Of a DNA stretch of 64,000 bases, positions 43,733 to 52,174 are shown one piece after another. Below the pieces are notes generated by a model. That model was given only the letters and a program-made list of their open reading frames with translations, ran no database searches and was not told where the DNA came from. Position 1 is the first letter of the stretch. Each line of letters opens with the position of its first letter. Position numbers and translations under genes: made by a program. The stretch comes from Streptomyces tubercidicus (GTDB lineage: Bacteria > Actinomycetota > Actinomycetes > Streptomycetales > Streptomycetaceae). The DNA lies in assembly GCF_027497495.1 (NCBI RefSeq), contig NZ_CP114205.1, positions 1,488,001 to 1,552,000 of the forward strand. The letters are read 5' to 3'.

Positions 43733-45001
43733 TCAGTACTCGGTCGGCCAGCCGTCCGGCGGGATCACCAGGGCGAGGCCGATCCGTTCCCCCTCCACCC
43801 GGCCCTTGCGGTAATAGGGCTCGGTCCGGGTGGTGAAGCCATAAGTGGCCAGCGCCTGGCCCGGGTTGGCGAGGTCGGGGCCGCAGATGACCACCTTGGA
43901 GCGTACGTCGAAGGCCATCGCCGCACGCACCAATTCCTGGCTCGGCTCATCCGTTTCGATGTACGCCACGAACTCGCCGCGCGCCCTGATCGAGTAGTGC
44001 ACCGACTTGATCTGATGACCGAGGCCGTGCAGTTGGGCGTACATCAGGTACTCGTTCTGGAAGCTCATCAGGGTCAGCCCCGAGCGGGCGCCCGCGACGA
44101 TTGTCGGCCAGGGCGCGCCGGGGGTGGCGAAGACCCCGGTGACGGTGAGGACGTTGCTGCGCCGTGCCTCGGCGTAGTAGCCCTTGAACTCCCCGAACGG
44201 GCCCTCGACCGCGTCCTGCTCCTGGACGTACCCGGTGATGACATGGGTGGCGTGGTCCGGCACCGGGGGGAAGCCGCCCACGGAGCCGCCCACGTCCACC
44301 GGCCGGCCGAGGAGCCGCGCCGCGATCTCGTAGTCGTCGCCCTCGGCCGGCAGCCGGGAGGCGGCCACCACGGTCAGTGCCGGATCGGCGCCGGAGAACA
44401 GCGAGATCGGCATCGGGCGGCCGGTCTCCAGCCAGGCGAGCAGATTGCGGTGCCCGTCGGTGCGCGGATCGAGGAAGATCCGCGCCTCGTTGGGGCCGAC
44501 CACCTGGGTGCGGTAGAAGCCCATGTTGACGCCGCTGCCGTCGGGCCGTGTGGTCACTCCGACCCCGGCGGTGATGTACGGTCCCGCGTCGCCGGGGCGG
44601 TGCTGGAGGATCGGCAGGTCGTCCAGCATGCCGGGCAACTCACGGCGGCGGACCGGGAGTTGAGAAGAGGCCCCCGGCGACGGGACAGGTCCCGCGAGCC
44701 GCCGGGACATCTCCGGGAGGTGCTTCTCCTCCGTCGTGCCCAGCGCGGCCAGCAGCACCTCCCGCGGATAGGGGTGGCACAGCACCCGGGCCCCCGGCCG
44801 CTCGGCGATGTCCGTGAACACCACCGTCGGCCGGGCCCCGTGTTCCTGCTCGATCCCGGCGAGGGTCCGCGCCACCTCGACCCGGCTGCTGATCGGGCGG
44901 TCGTAGGTGTAGAGGTCCACGGCGTCGTAACAGCCGGGCAGCCCGGCCGCGGCGGCGTCCGCGGCCGGGGTCAGCCCACTGCCGGGGAAGCCGCCGCTCA
45001 C
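43733..45001 (-). CDS. UbiD-family decarboxylase
   Basis: A 422-residue prenylated-FMN-dependent decarboxylase. The hallmark [19 protein letters not shown] is present, with [20 protein letters not shown] and [20 protein letters not shown]. In this setting it should remove the 7-carboxylate of the carboxydeazapurine nucleotide. GTG 45001 overlaps the phosphoribosyltransferase stop (GTGA). No UbiX flavin prenyltransferase is seen in the window, so the cofactor must be made elsewhere. Confidence 0.88.
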   Translation of the reverse strand: MSGGFPGSGLTPAADAAAAGLPGCYDAVDLYTYDRPISSRVEVARTLAGIEQEHGARPTVVFTDIAERPGARVLCHPYPREVLLAALGTTEEKHLPEMSRRLAGPVPSPGASSQLPVRRRELPGMLDDLPILQHRPGDAGPYITAGVGVTTRPDGSGVNMGFYRTQVVGPNEARIFLDPRTDGHRNLLAWLETGRPMPISLFSGADPALTVVAASRLPAEGDDYEIAARLLGRPVDVGGSVGGFPPVPDHATHVITGYVQEQDAVEGPFGEFKGYYAEARRSNVLTVTGVFATPGAPWPTIVAGARSGLTLMSFQNEYLMYAQLHGLGHQIKSVHYSIRARGEFVAYIETDEPSQELVRAAMAFDVRSKVVICGPDLANPGQALATYGFTTRTEPYYRKGRVEGERIGLALVIPPDGWPTEY

Positions 45002-45582
45002 CGGTGCACCCGCGCCGCGGCGGGGAACGGACGGCAGTCGTCGGTGGCCTCCCGGGACGTCTCCCAGGGGAAGACGATCCAGTCGTCGATGACCGCCGGG
45101 CAGTGTTCGGGCACATAGCCGCTGCGGTGATTGCGGACGACCGCGGCGAACCGCACGTCCTCGCGTGCGACCCCGGCGGCGGCGAGGAACTCCAGGACCG
45201 CGTCGGCGGTCGCCCCCGTGCCCACGATGTCGTCGACGACCAGGACCTTGTCGCCCGCGCCCAGCCCGAGCGGGACCGAGGTGTCGACCACGGGCCGCTG
45301 CTTGGCGGCGTACCGGCTGTCGTCGGCCGTCCTGCGCACCCGGATGGTGTGCATGACCGGCACATCCAGCGCGCAGGTCAGATATCCGCCCGCCGCGAGT
45401 CCGCCGCGGGCCACGGCGAGCACGGCGTCCGGTGTGAAGCCCGCCGCCCGTACCTCCCCGGCGATGTCCTCCAGCAGCTGCCCGAAGGTCGCCATGTCGA
45501 GGAGGTAGGGCCCCTGCCGGGTCCACATGCCGGGCTGCTCGCCCGCCACGGCCGTCGGCTCGGCGACCTGTTCCGCGCTCAT
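44998..45582 (-). CDS. Purine phosphoribosyltransferase
   Basis: A 194-residue type I PRTase. The PRPP loop is VLVVDDIVGTGAT and an upstream VARGGLAAGGYL contacts pyrophosphate. The late NHRSGYVPEHCP segment and IVFPWE strand are as in bacterial xanthine/guanine-type enzymes. It probably attaches PRPP to carboxydeazaguanine, giving the nucleotide for the GMP-reductase-like and UbiD steps. Both ends overlap neighbours by 4 bases. Confidence 0.87.
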   Translation of the reverse strand: MSAEQVAEPTAVAGEQPGMWTRQGPYLLDMATFGQLLEDIAGEVRAAGFTPDAVLAVARGGLAAGGYLTCALDVPVMHTIRVRRTADDSRYAAKQRPVVDTSVPLGLGAGDKVLVVDDIVGTGATADAVLEFLAAAGVAREDVRFAAVVRNHRSGYVPEHCPAVIDDWIVFPWETSREATDDCRPFPAAARVHR

Positions 45583-46736
45583 CCCGCCACCGCCTTCGCG
45601 ACATGGTCGATATCGATCTGCACCGAGCGCTCCCGGGCGTGCGGCACATTCTCCGCGCGGCCCGCGGCCGTGACCCGGATGAACTCGGCCTGTGCCCGGA
45701 AGGTGTCCAGGTCACGGGCGCCCGAGTAGCTCATCGCGGACTGCACCCCGCCGACGAGCTGACGCAGCGTCCGGGCCAGTGGCCCGGAGGCCGGGAAGGT
45801 CGCCTCGACGCCCTCCGGGACATAGTCGTCGACCTCCTCCTGGGTGACCGTGCCGCCCGCCGCGCTCCGCAGGGTGAGCTCCATGCCGAGCGAGACGAAG
45901 CCGTTGCTGACCCGGTAGTGGCGGCCGTCCCGTTCCACGGGGGTGGCCTCGCTCTCGTCGGCGCCCGCGAGCGCCGATCCGAGCATCACCGCCTGTGCCC
46001 CGGCCGCGAGCGCCTTGGCGATATCGCCGGCCTGCCGGATGCCGCCGTCCGCGATGATCGCCACCCCGGCCCCGGCGGCCGCGTCGGCGCAGTCCATGAC
46101 CGCGGTCAGCTGTGGCACTCCGGTGCCCGCCACCAGCCGTGTGGTGCACACACCGCCCGGCCCGATCCCGACCTTCACCACCTGGGCCCCGGCCGCCGCC
46201 AGATCCCGCACGCCCTCCGCCGTGGCCACGTTGCCCGCGATGAGCGGCGTATCGGGATAGGCGGCGCGCAGCTCCCGCACGGTGGCGATGGTCTGGTCGC
46301 TGTGCCCGTGCGCGACATCCACCAGCAGGATGTCCGCACCGTGCGCGACCAGCCGGTCCGCCCGTTCCCGCCAGTCGCCGGTGACGCCGACGGCCGCGCC
46401 GGCCAGCAGCCGGCCCCGGTCGTCGAGCGTGGCCCGCCCGGCCTGCTCACCGTCGACCGGTGCGGCCTTGACCGCGTCCAGCTGGGCGACCTGCTGCTCG
46501 ACGGTCTGCATCCGGTGCAGGATGCCGAGACCGCCTTGCAAGGCCATCGCGGTCGCCATCCGGTCGCCGGTGCACCACTGGGTGTTGGCCGAGATGACCG
46601 GCACCCGCAGCGTCAGTCCGGGCAGCAGCTCGGTGCCGGGGTCGGCATGGCGTCTGCTGGTCAGCGAGGTGCGCCGGGGCACGAACAGCACGTCGTCGAA
46701 GCTCAGCCCGGTCCGCTTCGGTTCGGAGATTCGCAT
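45579..46736 (-). CDS. GMP-reductase/IMPDH-family enzyme
   Basis: A 385-residue protein of the IMPDH/GMPR barrel family without CBS domains, which favours GMP reductase. The catalytic loop is [14 protein letters not shown] with the Cys nucleophile, and [16 protein letters not shown] binds phosphate. In 7-deazapurine pathways of the tubercidin/toyocamycin type such an enzyme removes the 2-amino group of the deazaguanine nucleotide. ATG 46736 lies 16 bases after the folE stop. Confidence 0.88.
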   Translation of the reverse strand: MRISEPKRTGLSFDDVLFVPRRTSLTSRRHADPGTELLPGLTLRVPVISANTQWCTGDRMATAMALQGGLGILHRMQTVEQQVAQLDAVKAAPVDGEQAGRATLDDRGRLLAGAAVGVTGDWRERADRLVAHGADILLVDVAHGHSDQTIATVRELRAAYPDTPLIAGNVATAEGVRDLAAAGAQVVKVGIGPGGVCTTRLVAGTGVPQLTAVMDCADAAAGAGVAIIADGGIRQAGDIAKALAAGAQAVMLGSALAGADESEATPVERDGRHYRVSNGFVSLGMELTLRSAAGGTVTQEEVDDYVPEGVEATFPASGPLARTLRQLVGGVQSAMSYSGARDLDTFRAQAEFIRVTAAGRAENVPHARERSVQIDIDHVAKAVAG

Positions 46737-46752
46737 CTGCGGTGTCCTCCCC

Positions 46753-47352
46753 TCAGCGGTTGCTGTCGCTGGTGAGCGCGATCAGCTCGCTCCGCAGCGC
46801 GGAGTCCTTGAGCGCGCCCCGCCACACGGCGGTGGTCATCGTGGCAGGCGTACGGATACCGCGCATGGCCATGCACAGGTGCTCACCGCGGCCGATGACC
46901 GCGACATCGGGGGAGCCGGTCAGCCGCTCGACCTCGTCGGCGATCTGCTGCGACAGCTGCTCCTGCGACTGGAGCTTATGGGCGTGCTGATGCGCGATCC
47001 GGGCGAACTTGCTCAGGCCCAGCATCTTCTCCTGCGGCAGATAGCCGATGGTGAACCGGCAGGAGAACGGCAGCAGATGGTGCTCGCACAGCGACCACAC
47101 GCTGATGCCGGAGACGCCGACGAGGTTGCCGCTCGCCGTGGTCTCGAAGAGGGTGTCGACGGACCCGGGGTCGTACTGGGTGAACTCGCGCCACCAGCGC
47201 GCATAGCGTGCCGGGGTGTCCCGCAGCCCCTCCCGTTCGGGGTCCTCCCCGATCTCCACGAGAAGCTGCCGGGCGACCGCCTCCAACGGGTCCTTGCCCT
47301 CCTCGCCCAGCAGGGGCAAGTCCTCGGACAACACTTCGATGCTGCTGGTCAC
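46753..47352 (-). CDS. folE: GTP cyclohydrolase I
   Basis: A 199-residue GTP cyclohydrolase I, which opens GTP to dihydroneopterin triphosphate, the first step to 7-deazapurines. Zinc and catalytic residues are visible: SLCEHHLLPF, KFARIAHQHA and GEHLCMAMRG. The length is normal. GTG 47352 begins immediately after the queE stop. A second folE for folate is expected elsewhere on the chromosome; this one belongs to the cluster. Confidence 0.92.
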   Translation of the reverse strand: MTSSIEVLSEDLPLLGEEGKDPLEAVARQLLVEIGEDPEREGLRDTPARYARWWREFTQYDPGSVDTLFETTASGNLVGVSGISVWSLCEHHLLPFSCRFTIGYLPQEKMLGLSKFARIAHQHAHKLQSQEQLSQQIADEVERLTGSPDVAVIGRGEHLCMAMRGIRTPATMTTAVWRGALKDSALRSELIALTSDSNR

Positions 47353-48076
47353 TCAGACACCCCGCTTGCTTCCCCACACGTTCACGTGCAGTCGTCCGGA
47401 CAGATTCCACTTGCGTGCGATCACGTCGTCGGCCAACGTGCGCATTCCCAGGTCGATCTCCTCGGGGGACTGCCCCCGGGGCATGATCCAGATGTTCTTC
47501 AGGCCGAACCGGCGTACCAGCTCCTCGACCTCGGCCAGATCCGACGCGTCGCCGCAGACGAACTTGAAGGCCACGCCCGGCATTTGGCCGAAGCGTTGCA
47601 GCGCCTGCGGGACGATCCGCCGTCCCTCGGCGACCCCGGAGTGCGCCAGTTTCGGCGACACATTGAACCGGGCGCCCGCGGCCACCAGCGCATCGGACGG
47701 CTCGACGGTGCCATTGGTCTCGAATTCGACCATGATCCGGTGTTCCGCCAGCGCCTGGACCACGGGCAGCACCCGGTCCTGCTGGCTGAGCGGTTCACCG
47801 CCCGAGATGACGATCAGCTCGACACCGAAGCCGAGCAGCCGCTCGGTGACCTCGGTGACGGTCAGGGTGTGCAGCTCATCCGCAGCACGGTAGGCGATGC
47901 CGGTGTCCGACTCACCCTTCCAGTCCCACGTGTACGGCGTATCGCACCAGCGGCAGGTGAGATTGCAGCCGCCGAGCCGGAGAAACGCACACGATCTTCC
48001 AGTCGAAGGTCCTTCGCCCTGTACGGCGCTAGGTGGGTCCGAACATCTCGTTGACCACGAGCTTCGGAACCGCCAT
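47353..48076 (-). pseudogene. queE: 7-carboxy-7-deazaguanine synthase, frame broken by 7-base insertion
   Basis: Radical-SAM enzyme that makes 7-carboxy-7-deazaguanine. From ATG 48076 the frame reads MAVPKLVVNEMFGPT, then TAG. The next frame resumes at VQGEGPSTGRSCAFLRLGGC, NLTCRWCDTPYTWDWKG and continues to the stop at 47353. Removing TAGCGCC between ACC and GTACAG restores the family sequence GPT-VQGEGP. The 4Fe-4S cysteines (CNLTCRWC) and ISGGEP lie in the second frame. Without repair, initiation could only occur at GTG 47772, which lacks the cluster motif. Corrected, the protein is 238 residues. Either the gene is dead, or the insertion is an assembly error. Confidence 0.8.
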
Positions 48077-48091
48077 TTTCACCACCCCCTC

Positions 48092-48139
48092 AAGCCCGAA
48101 CGGGCTTGTCCGTCCGGGAATTCATCGGAGAATTCCCGG
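48092..48139. promoter_or_regulatory. Two hairpins between queD and queE
   Basis: AAGCCCG-AA-CGGGCTT (48092-48107) is followed by CCGGGAATTC (48114-48123) paired with GAATTCCCGG (48130-48139). They lie in the 95-base spacer inside the operon and could end or slow transcription or protect mRNA. Confidence 0.5.
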
Positions 48140-48171
48140 AGTTGGTCTGCGAATCGGGTTGTCGCGCTCGG

Positions 48172-48549
48172 TCAGGCGGTGGGCCCGGCGGGCCGGTACG
48201 TCGCCCAGGTCTTCGGCGTCTCCGAGACCCGTACGGCGGTCAGCTCCGGAAAGTCGGAGGACCACGTCCGGTAGACCCACTGGGCGAGGTGCTCGGCCGT
48301 CGGGTTCACGCCGGGCATCAGGTCGTTCAGATGGCGGTGGTCGACCGTGTCGTCGAGCCACTTCTTGACGACGCCCAGTTCGCCGTAGTCCCGCACGAAG
48401 CCGGGTTCGGTCAACTCGTCCTGAGCGGCGCTCAATTCGAGCAGTACGATGTAGTTGTGGCCGTGCAGTCGGCCGCACTGGTGGTCCGGCGGAAGTCCGT
48501 CCAGCTGGTGACTGGCGGAGAAGTGGAACTCCTTGGTGATGGAATACAC
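48172..48549 (-). CDS. queD: 6-carboxytetrahydropterin synthase
   Basis: A 125-residue QueD/PTPS-fold enzyme that converts dihydroneopterin triphosphate to 6-carboxy-tetrahydropterin. Zinc ligands are the His in FSASHQL and HGH, the catalytic Cys is in QCGRLHGHNY, and DHRHLND and NPTAEHLAQWVY complete the site. GTG 48549 has GAGAGGA upstream. It opens the minus-strand queD-queE-folE-reductase-PRTase-UbiD-NUDIX operon. The 266-base region before it (48550-48815) contains its presumed promoter and the terminator of the neighbouring operon. Confidence 0.9.
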   Translation of the reverse strand: MYSITKEFHFSASHQLDGLPPDHQCGRLHGHNYIVLLELSAAQDELTEPGFVRDYGELGVVKKWLDDTVDHRHLNDLMPGVNPTAEHLAQWVYRTWSSDFPELTAVRVSETPKTWATYRPAGPTA

Positions 48550-48790
48550 GGTCCGGATCCTCTCTCCCGTGTCGTTCCCATGGCGTCGGCTGCGCACCGG
48601 CTCCGGTGTGCACCCGAAGCGGTATCCGCTTTCCTGCGACGCGCGGGAAGTCCTCTGAAGTGGCCGGGGCGGAAGGTCTCTCCGGCCCACTCCATAGATC
48701 TTGAAGGGTGAAACGGCTCGGTGTCAGTGCTTGCCCCTGGCATTTGCAGGCCATGACCTTCAACGGCCAGGTGCGACCGGGGCGCCGGCG

Positions 48791-48813
48791 GGCCGGGGCG
48801 AGAGGCCCCGGCC
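48791..48813 (-). terminator. Intrinsic terminator of aminotransferase operon
   Basis: Perfect 9-base arms GGCCGGGGC (48791-48799) and GCCCCGGCC (48805-48813), three bases past the stop of the small [2Fe-2S] protein gene. Confidence 0.6.
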
Positions 48814-48815
48814 GG

Positions 48816-48992
48816 TCACGCCAGGAGTTCTTCGAGGTCTTGCAGACAGTCGCCGCAGCCGGTGTTGGCACCGGTGGCCTCGCGCAGGGCGGGGATATCG
48901 CGAACCCCCGAGTCCACCGCCGTCAGGATGACGCTCTCCGGGACGTGCGCACACAGACAGACCAGCGGATCGTCCGTCGGGGGTGAGGTCAT
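48816..48992 (-). CDS. Bacterioferritin-associated-ferredoxin-like [2Fe-2S] protein
   Basis: A 58-residue protein of the BFD-like fold: DPLVCLCAHVPESVI, then ATGANTGCGDCLQDLEELL. The four Cys (CxC ... CxxC) bind a [2Fe-2S] cluster. ATG 48992 overlaps the aminotransferase stop by 4 bases. A tiny electron carrier coupled to an aminotransferase suggests that some step of the operon needs electrons or that the cluster is passed on. Confidence 0.82.
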   Translation of the reverse strand: MTSPPTDDPLVCLCAHVPESVILTAVDSGVRDIPALREATGANTGCGDCLQDLEELLA

Positions 48993-50320
48993 GCGCCGCC
49001 GCCCGCCAGGCTCTCCCCCAGCAAGGTCAGGGCCCGGTCCAGGACTTCCGCCATGACATCCAGCTCGCGCTCCGTGATGACCAGCGGCGGATGGATGTTG
49101 ATCACGTCCGGTGCCATTCCGGTGGACGCGACGATCAGCCCGATCCGTGGGTCGGCCGACAGGCACAGACGCCGCAGCGCGGGAGCGTGGTCACCGGTCA
49201 GCACCAGGCGGGCGGCGCCGCCGAAGGCGCGGCAGTCGCTCACCAGGCCGGGATGGGCGGCCTGGAGCTGCTTCAGACGGTCCGTCAGCCCGGCGGCGAG
49301 CCGTTCCACGTCCGCGGCCGGGTCGGCCCAGCCGTCCCAGCGGTCCAGGACCGCCCGCGCGACACCCAGGGCATGCGGGATCCCGATGTAGGTCGAGGAG
49401 TGGCTGCCCGGCCGGTACGTCTGCGGGGCCGCGAGCGGTTCCCGTGCCCAGACGGCGCTCAGCGCCGCGGCGCCGTTGGTCAGGGCCTTGCTGGCGACGA
49501 CCACATCGGGGGTGACCCCCGAGCGCTGGAAACCCCAGCGCGGACCGGTCCGGTGCATCCCGGTGAAGATCTCGTCGGCGATGACCACCGCGCCGTTGGC
49601 GCGCGCATGGTCCACCGCTGCGCGCAGCAGCGCGGCATCGGGCTCGACCATGCCGCTGACGTTCTGCACGGACTCGAAGATGAAGGCACTCACCTTGCGT
49701 GCGAAGCCGGCACCGCCGACGCCGGAGACCTCGGAGGCCCACCTGGTGGCCGCGGCGACGCAGCCCGTCGCACACGCCGCCGCCGGTGCCGCGGCGTGCG
49801 GACAGCGGCCGCAGTCGGGGCTGGGGAGCCGGACGACCTCCAGCCCCCACGCGGCGAGCAGTTCGCGGTAGCGCGGGCTGGAGCTGAGCATGCTGGTGAC
49901 CCCGGACCGGCCGTGGAAGGCGCCTTCGAACACCACGACCGTGCCGGGTCCGACCGCGCTGAACGCGATGCGCAGGGCCGTCTCCATGCCCTGCGCGCCA
50001 CCGAGGTCCAGTTCGACGCGTCCGGGGGCGCCGATGTCCTCGCTGAAGAGCCGCTCCAGCCGCTGGAGGACGCCCAGCCGCAGGTCGGACTCACAGAAGG
50101 ACGGCAGTGCGGGCAGGTCCTCGCAGTAGGCGAGGGCGTCGCGCAGGATCTGCTTGTCGTAGCCCCAGGCGACGGTGCCGTTGGCGGCCTCGGCGTCGAG
50201 GTAGCGGCGCCCGTCGGCGGCTTCGAGGTAGCTCCCTTCGGCGCGTACGAAGCGCGGCACCTGCTCGGCACGGTAGATGAGGTTGCCCGCTCCGGCGAAC
50301 CGGGGGATGGCAGTGGTCAT
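48989..50320 (-). CDS. Class III PLP-dependent aminotransferase
   Basis: A 443-residue fold-type I class III aminotransferase. VVIADEIFTGMHRTG holds the Asp that contacts PLP, and VASKALTNG the Schiff-base Lys. FHGRSG and GSHSSTYIG are other active-site parts. Unusual for the family is a Cys-rich insert PDCGRCPHAAAPAAACATGC (~190-210; CxxC and CxxxC), which could bind a metal or Fe-S cluster. It overlaps both neighbours by 4 bases. The substrate is unknown. Confidence 0.87.
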   Translation of the reverse strand: MTTAIPRFAGAGNLIYRAEQVPRFVRAEGSYLEAADGRRYLDAEAANGTVAWGYDKQILRDALAYCEDLPALPSFCESDLRLGVLQRLERLFSEDIGAPGRVELDLGGAQGMETALRIAFSAVGPGTVVVFEGAFHGRSGVTSMLSSSPRYRELLAAWGLEVVRLPSPDCGRCPHAAAPAAACATGCVAAATRWASEVSGVGGAGFARKVSAFIFESVQNVSGMVEPDAALLRAAVDHARANGAVVIADEIFTGMHRTGPRWGFQRSGVTPDVVVASKALTNGAAALSAVWAREPLAAPQTYRPGSHSSTYIGIPHALGVARAVLDRWDGWADPAADVERLAAGLTDRLKQLQAAHPGLVSDCRAFGGAARLVLTGDHAPALRRLCLSADPRIGLIVASTGMAPDVINIHPPLVITERELDVMAEVLDRALTLLGESLAGGGA

Positions 50321-51285
50321 GCGTATGTCACCTCGTTTGTCGCTTCGTCCGTCCGCTCGGTGCGCCAGGCGTCGGCCGTTCCGGTGGCGATGATCGGCAG
50401 GACTCCTGCTTCGTTGCAGTCGATCCAGCTGGTGAGGACGGTCAGGACGTCCCAGCGGCCGCTGCCGTCCGGAAGCGGTGCATGGCGCAGCACTCCGAGC
50501 CAGTCGTCGATGTGTGCGGGCTCCGCCCGGTCGCGGGCGCAGTCTCCCCACGGCCCCGGCTGCCGGGCCAGCCGGCCGATGCCGGCGGTGACGTCCAGGT
50601 CGTGTGCGGGGATCTCGGCTTCCAGTTCGGCGAGCAGCGTCGTCACGGTCTCCCAGGGGTCGGCGGCGCCGGTCACCTCCGTGCCGAAGAGCGGGCCCGC
50701 GCACCAGTCCCAGCCCGCCTGGTAGGAGAAGAGCTGCAACTCCCGTGCCACGTCGGCGGGTTCGTCGGCGGTGTGCATGAAGTTGAACAGGCCGTTGACC
50801 CGGCCGATTCTGGTGCGCAGGTCGGTGCTGCGTGCGGCGGAGGGCTCGGCCGAGCCCTTGGCGGCCGTCAGGCGGGCGCTGGCCGGCAGCCATTCCGGCC
50901 GGTTGCGGTCCGCCAGCAGCACGAGCAGGCTGCGGCCCGAGGACAGCAGCGGGTCCACCACGGCGATGCGCTGCGCGGAGGCGGCGTTGAACTGGTAGCG
51001 CCACAGTTCGCGGACGAGCAGCGGATCGAAGCGTACGGTGGTCGCCGCGGCCGGGTGCCAGCCTTCCGACCGCAGGGTGCGCAGGATCAGTTCGCAGCGG
51101 CGGCCGGCCACGGCGTCGGGCTTCAGCACGACGAAGGTGTGACGGTGCAGTGCCCCGGGGTCGCGCATCGGGGCCAGGGAGCCGAGCGCCTCGCGTACGT
51201 AGGGGTCGTAGCGGTAGAGCTTGGCCTTGTGGGGATCGCGCGTCAGCGGATCCAGGGCTCGGGCACCGATCGCGGTGTGCGGCAC
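50317..51285 (-). CDS. Nucleoside-diphosphate-kinase-like protein with C-terminal extension
   Basis: A 322-residue protein, about twice the length of NDP kinase. HTFVVLKPDAVAGRRCELIL near 50 and NGLFNFMHTADEPADVAREL near 175 match the start and the catalytic-His region of NDK. The C-terminal ~110 residues (VTGAADPWETVTTLLAELEA onward) are not part of NDK. It may phosphorylate a nucleotide intermediate or use the fold otherwise. GTG 51285 has GAGGGG upstream. It is coupled to the aminotransferase gene. Confidence 0.72.
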   Translation of the reverse strand: MPHTAIGARALDPLTRDPHKAKLYRYDPYVREALGSLAPMRDPGALHRHTFVVLKPDAVAGRRCELILRTLRSEGWHPAAATTVRFDPLLVRELWRYQFNAASAQRIAVVDPLLSSGRSLLVLLADRNRPEWLPASARLTAAKGSAEPSAARSTDLRTRIGRVNGLFNFMHTADEPADVARELQLFSYQAGWDWCAGPLFGTEVTGAADPWETVTTLLAELEAEIPAHDLDVTAGIGRLARQPGPWGDCARDRAEPAHIDDWLGVLRHAPLPDGSGRWDVLTVLTSWIDCNEAGVLPIIATGTADAWRTERTDEATNEVTYA

Positions 51286-51289
51286 GGCG

Positions 51290-52174
51290 TCACATCCCCT
51301 CGGGGGTTTCTTCTGCGGTCAGTTGTCTGCCGCCCAGCGGTGTGGCGACACCGTCGACCAGGACGATCCGGCTTCCGTCGGGATGGCTGCCGGCTGCCAG
51401 TCCGAGTGCGCCGGCGGCGAAGGCCCGTACGGTCCACTCCAGGCAGGGGCGGTCGCTGAGGCGCTTCTGCTCCAGTTCCTGTGCCCAGGGATCCACGCCG
51501 TGCCGGACGGGGACGGGCGGGCCCTGGCACAGCACGGCGCCGCCGTCGTGGCTCTCGTCGACCAGGAAGCAGGAGGTGCGGGTGGTGGTGTGCCCGAGTT
51601 CCATGGCCTTCGCGACCGGGTCGTTGCCGGTCAGTACCCGGCGGTGGGTGTCATCGAGCAGGGCCAGGTCGCCGGGGTGCTGGTTGATCATCCGGCCGTG
51701 GTAGCGGGTGAGCAGATCGCCCTCGATCCAGCGGTGGTACGCCAGCACGACCAGGTCCAGCGGTCCGTGGTCCGTCTCCCAGGCGGCGATGCGGGTGTGG
51801 AGGCCGTCGTGCCACTGCCGGGCCCGCTGCCGGTACGCGGCGCGGCCGTCCGGGCCGGTGGCCTGCGAGGCCGTTCCGCAGCGGGCGTCGAAGTCGCCCG
51901 GCCATGCCTCGATTCCGTGCTCCCGGGCCAGGTCCAGTGCCTTGGAGCGGGTGCCGTGCGAGGCGACGAGGGCCACCTCGTAGCGGTCCGGCTCCCCACG
52001 CTGGAGGTCGATCAGGGTGCGCAGATTGGCGCCGGTGGCCGAGACGAGGACCCCGATCCGCAGCGGCCCTCCGGAGCCGGTCCGGCGCAGCGGAAGCGGA
52101 GCGGGGCTGGTGTCCTTCGTACCGCCGCCGTCCTTCGTACCGCCGGTGTCCGTCATACCGCCGGTGCCCGGCAT
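51290..52174 (-). CDS. PurN-like formyltransferase
   Basis: A 294-residue protein resembling GAR/methionyl-tRNA formyltransferases: RIGVLVSATGANLRTLIDL, then VVLAYHRWIEGDLLTRYHGR, INQHPGDLALLD and ESHDGGAVL. The Asn-x-His and the downstream Asp keep the catalytic triad, though INQHPG replaces the usual NIHPS. It should transfer a formyl group from formyl-tetrahydrofolate to an amine, probably on a biosynthetic intermediate. The Gly/Thr-rich first 30 residues are low complexity. ATG 52174 shares one base with the previous stop. Confidence 0.8.
   Translation of the reverse strand: MPGTGGMTDTGGTKDGGGTKDTSPAPLPLRRTGSGGPLRIGVLVSATGANLRTLIDLQRGEPDRYEVALVASHGTRSKALDLAREHGIEAWPGDFDARCGTASQATGPDGRAAYRQRARQWHDGLHTRIAAWETDHGPLDLVVLAYHRWIEGDLLTRYHGRMINQHPGDLALLDDTHRRVLTGNDPVAKAMELGHTTTRTSCFLVDESHDGGAVLCQGPPVPVRHGVDPWAQELEQKRLSDRPCLEWTVRAFAAGALGLAAGSHPDGSRIVLVDGVATPLGGRQLTAEETPEGM

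Noticed and set aside
43733..45715. Reading the UbiD frame as a 660-residue protein
   Set aside because: The extra N-terminal part overlaps the phosphoribosyltransferase gene in another frame and is low complexity; GTG 45001 overlapping the PRTase stop is the natural start.
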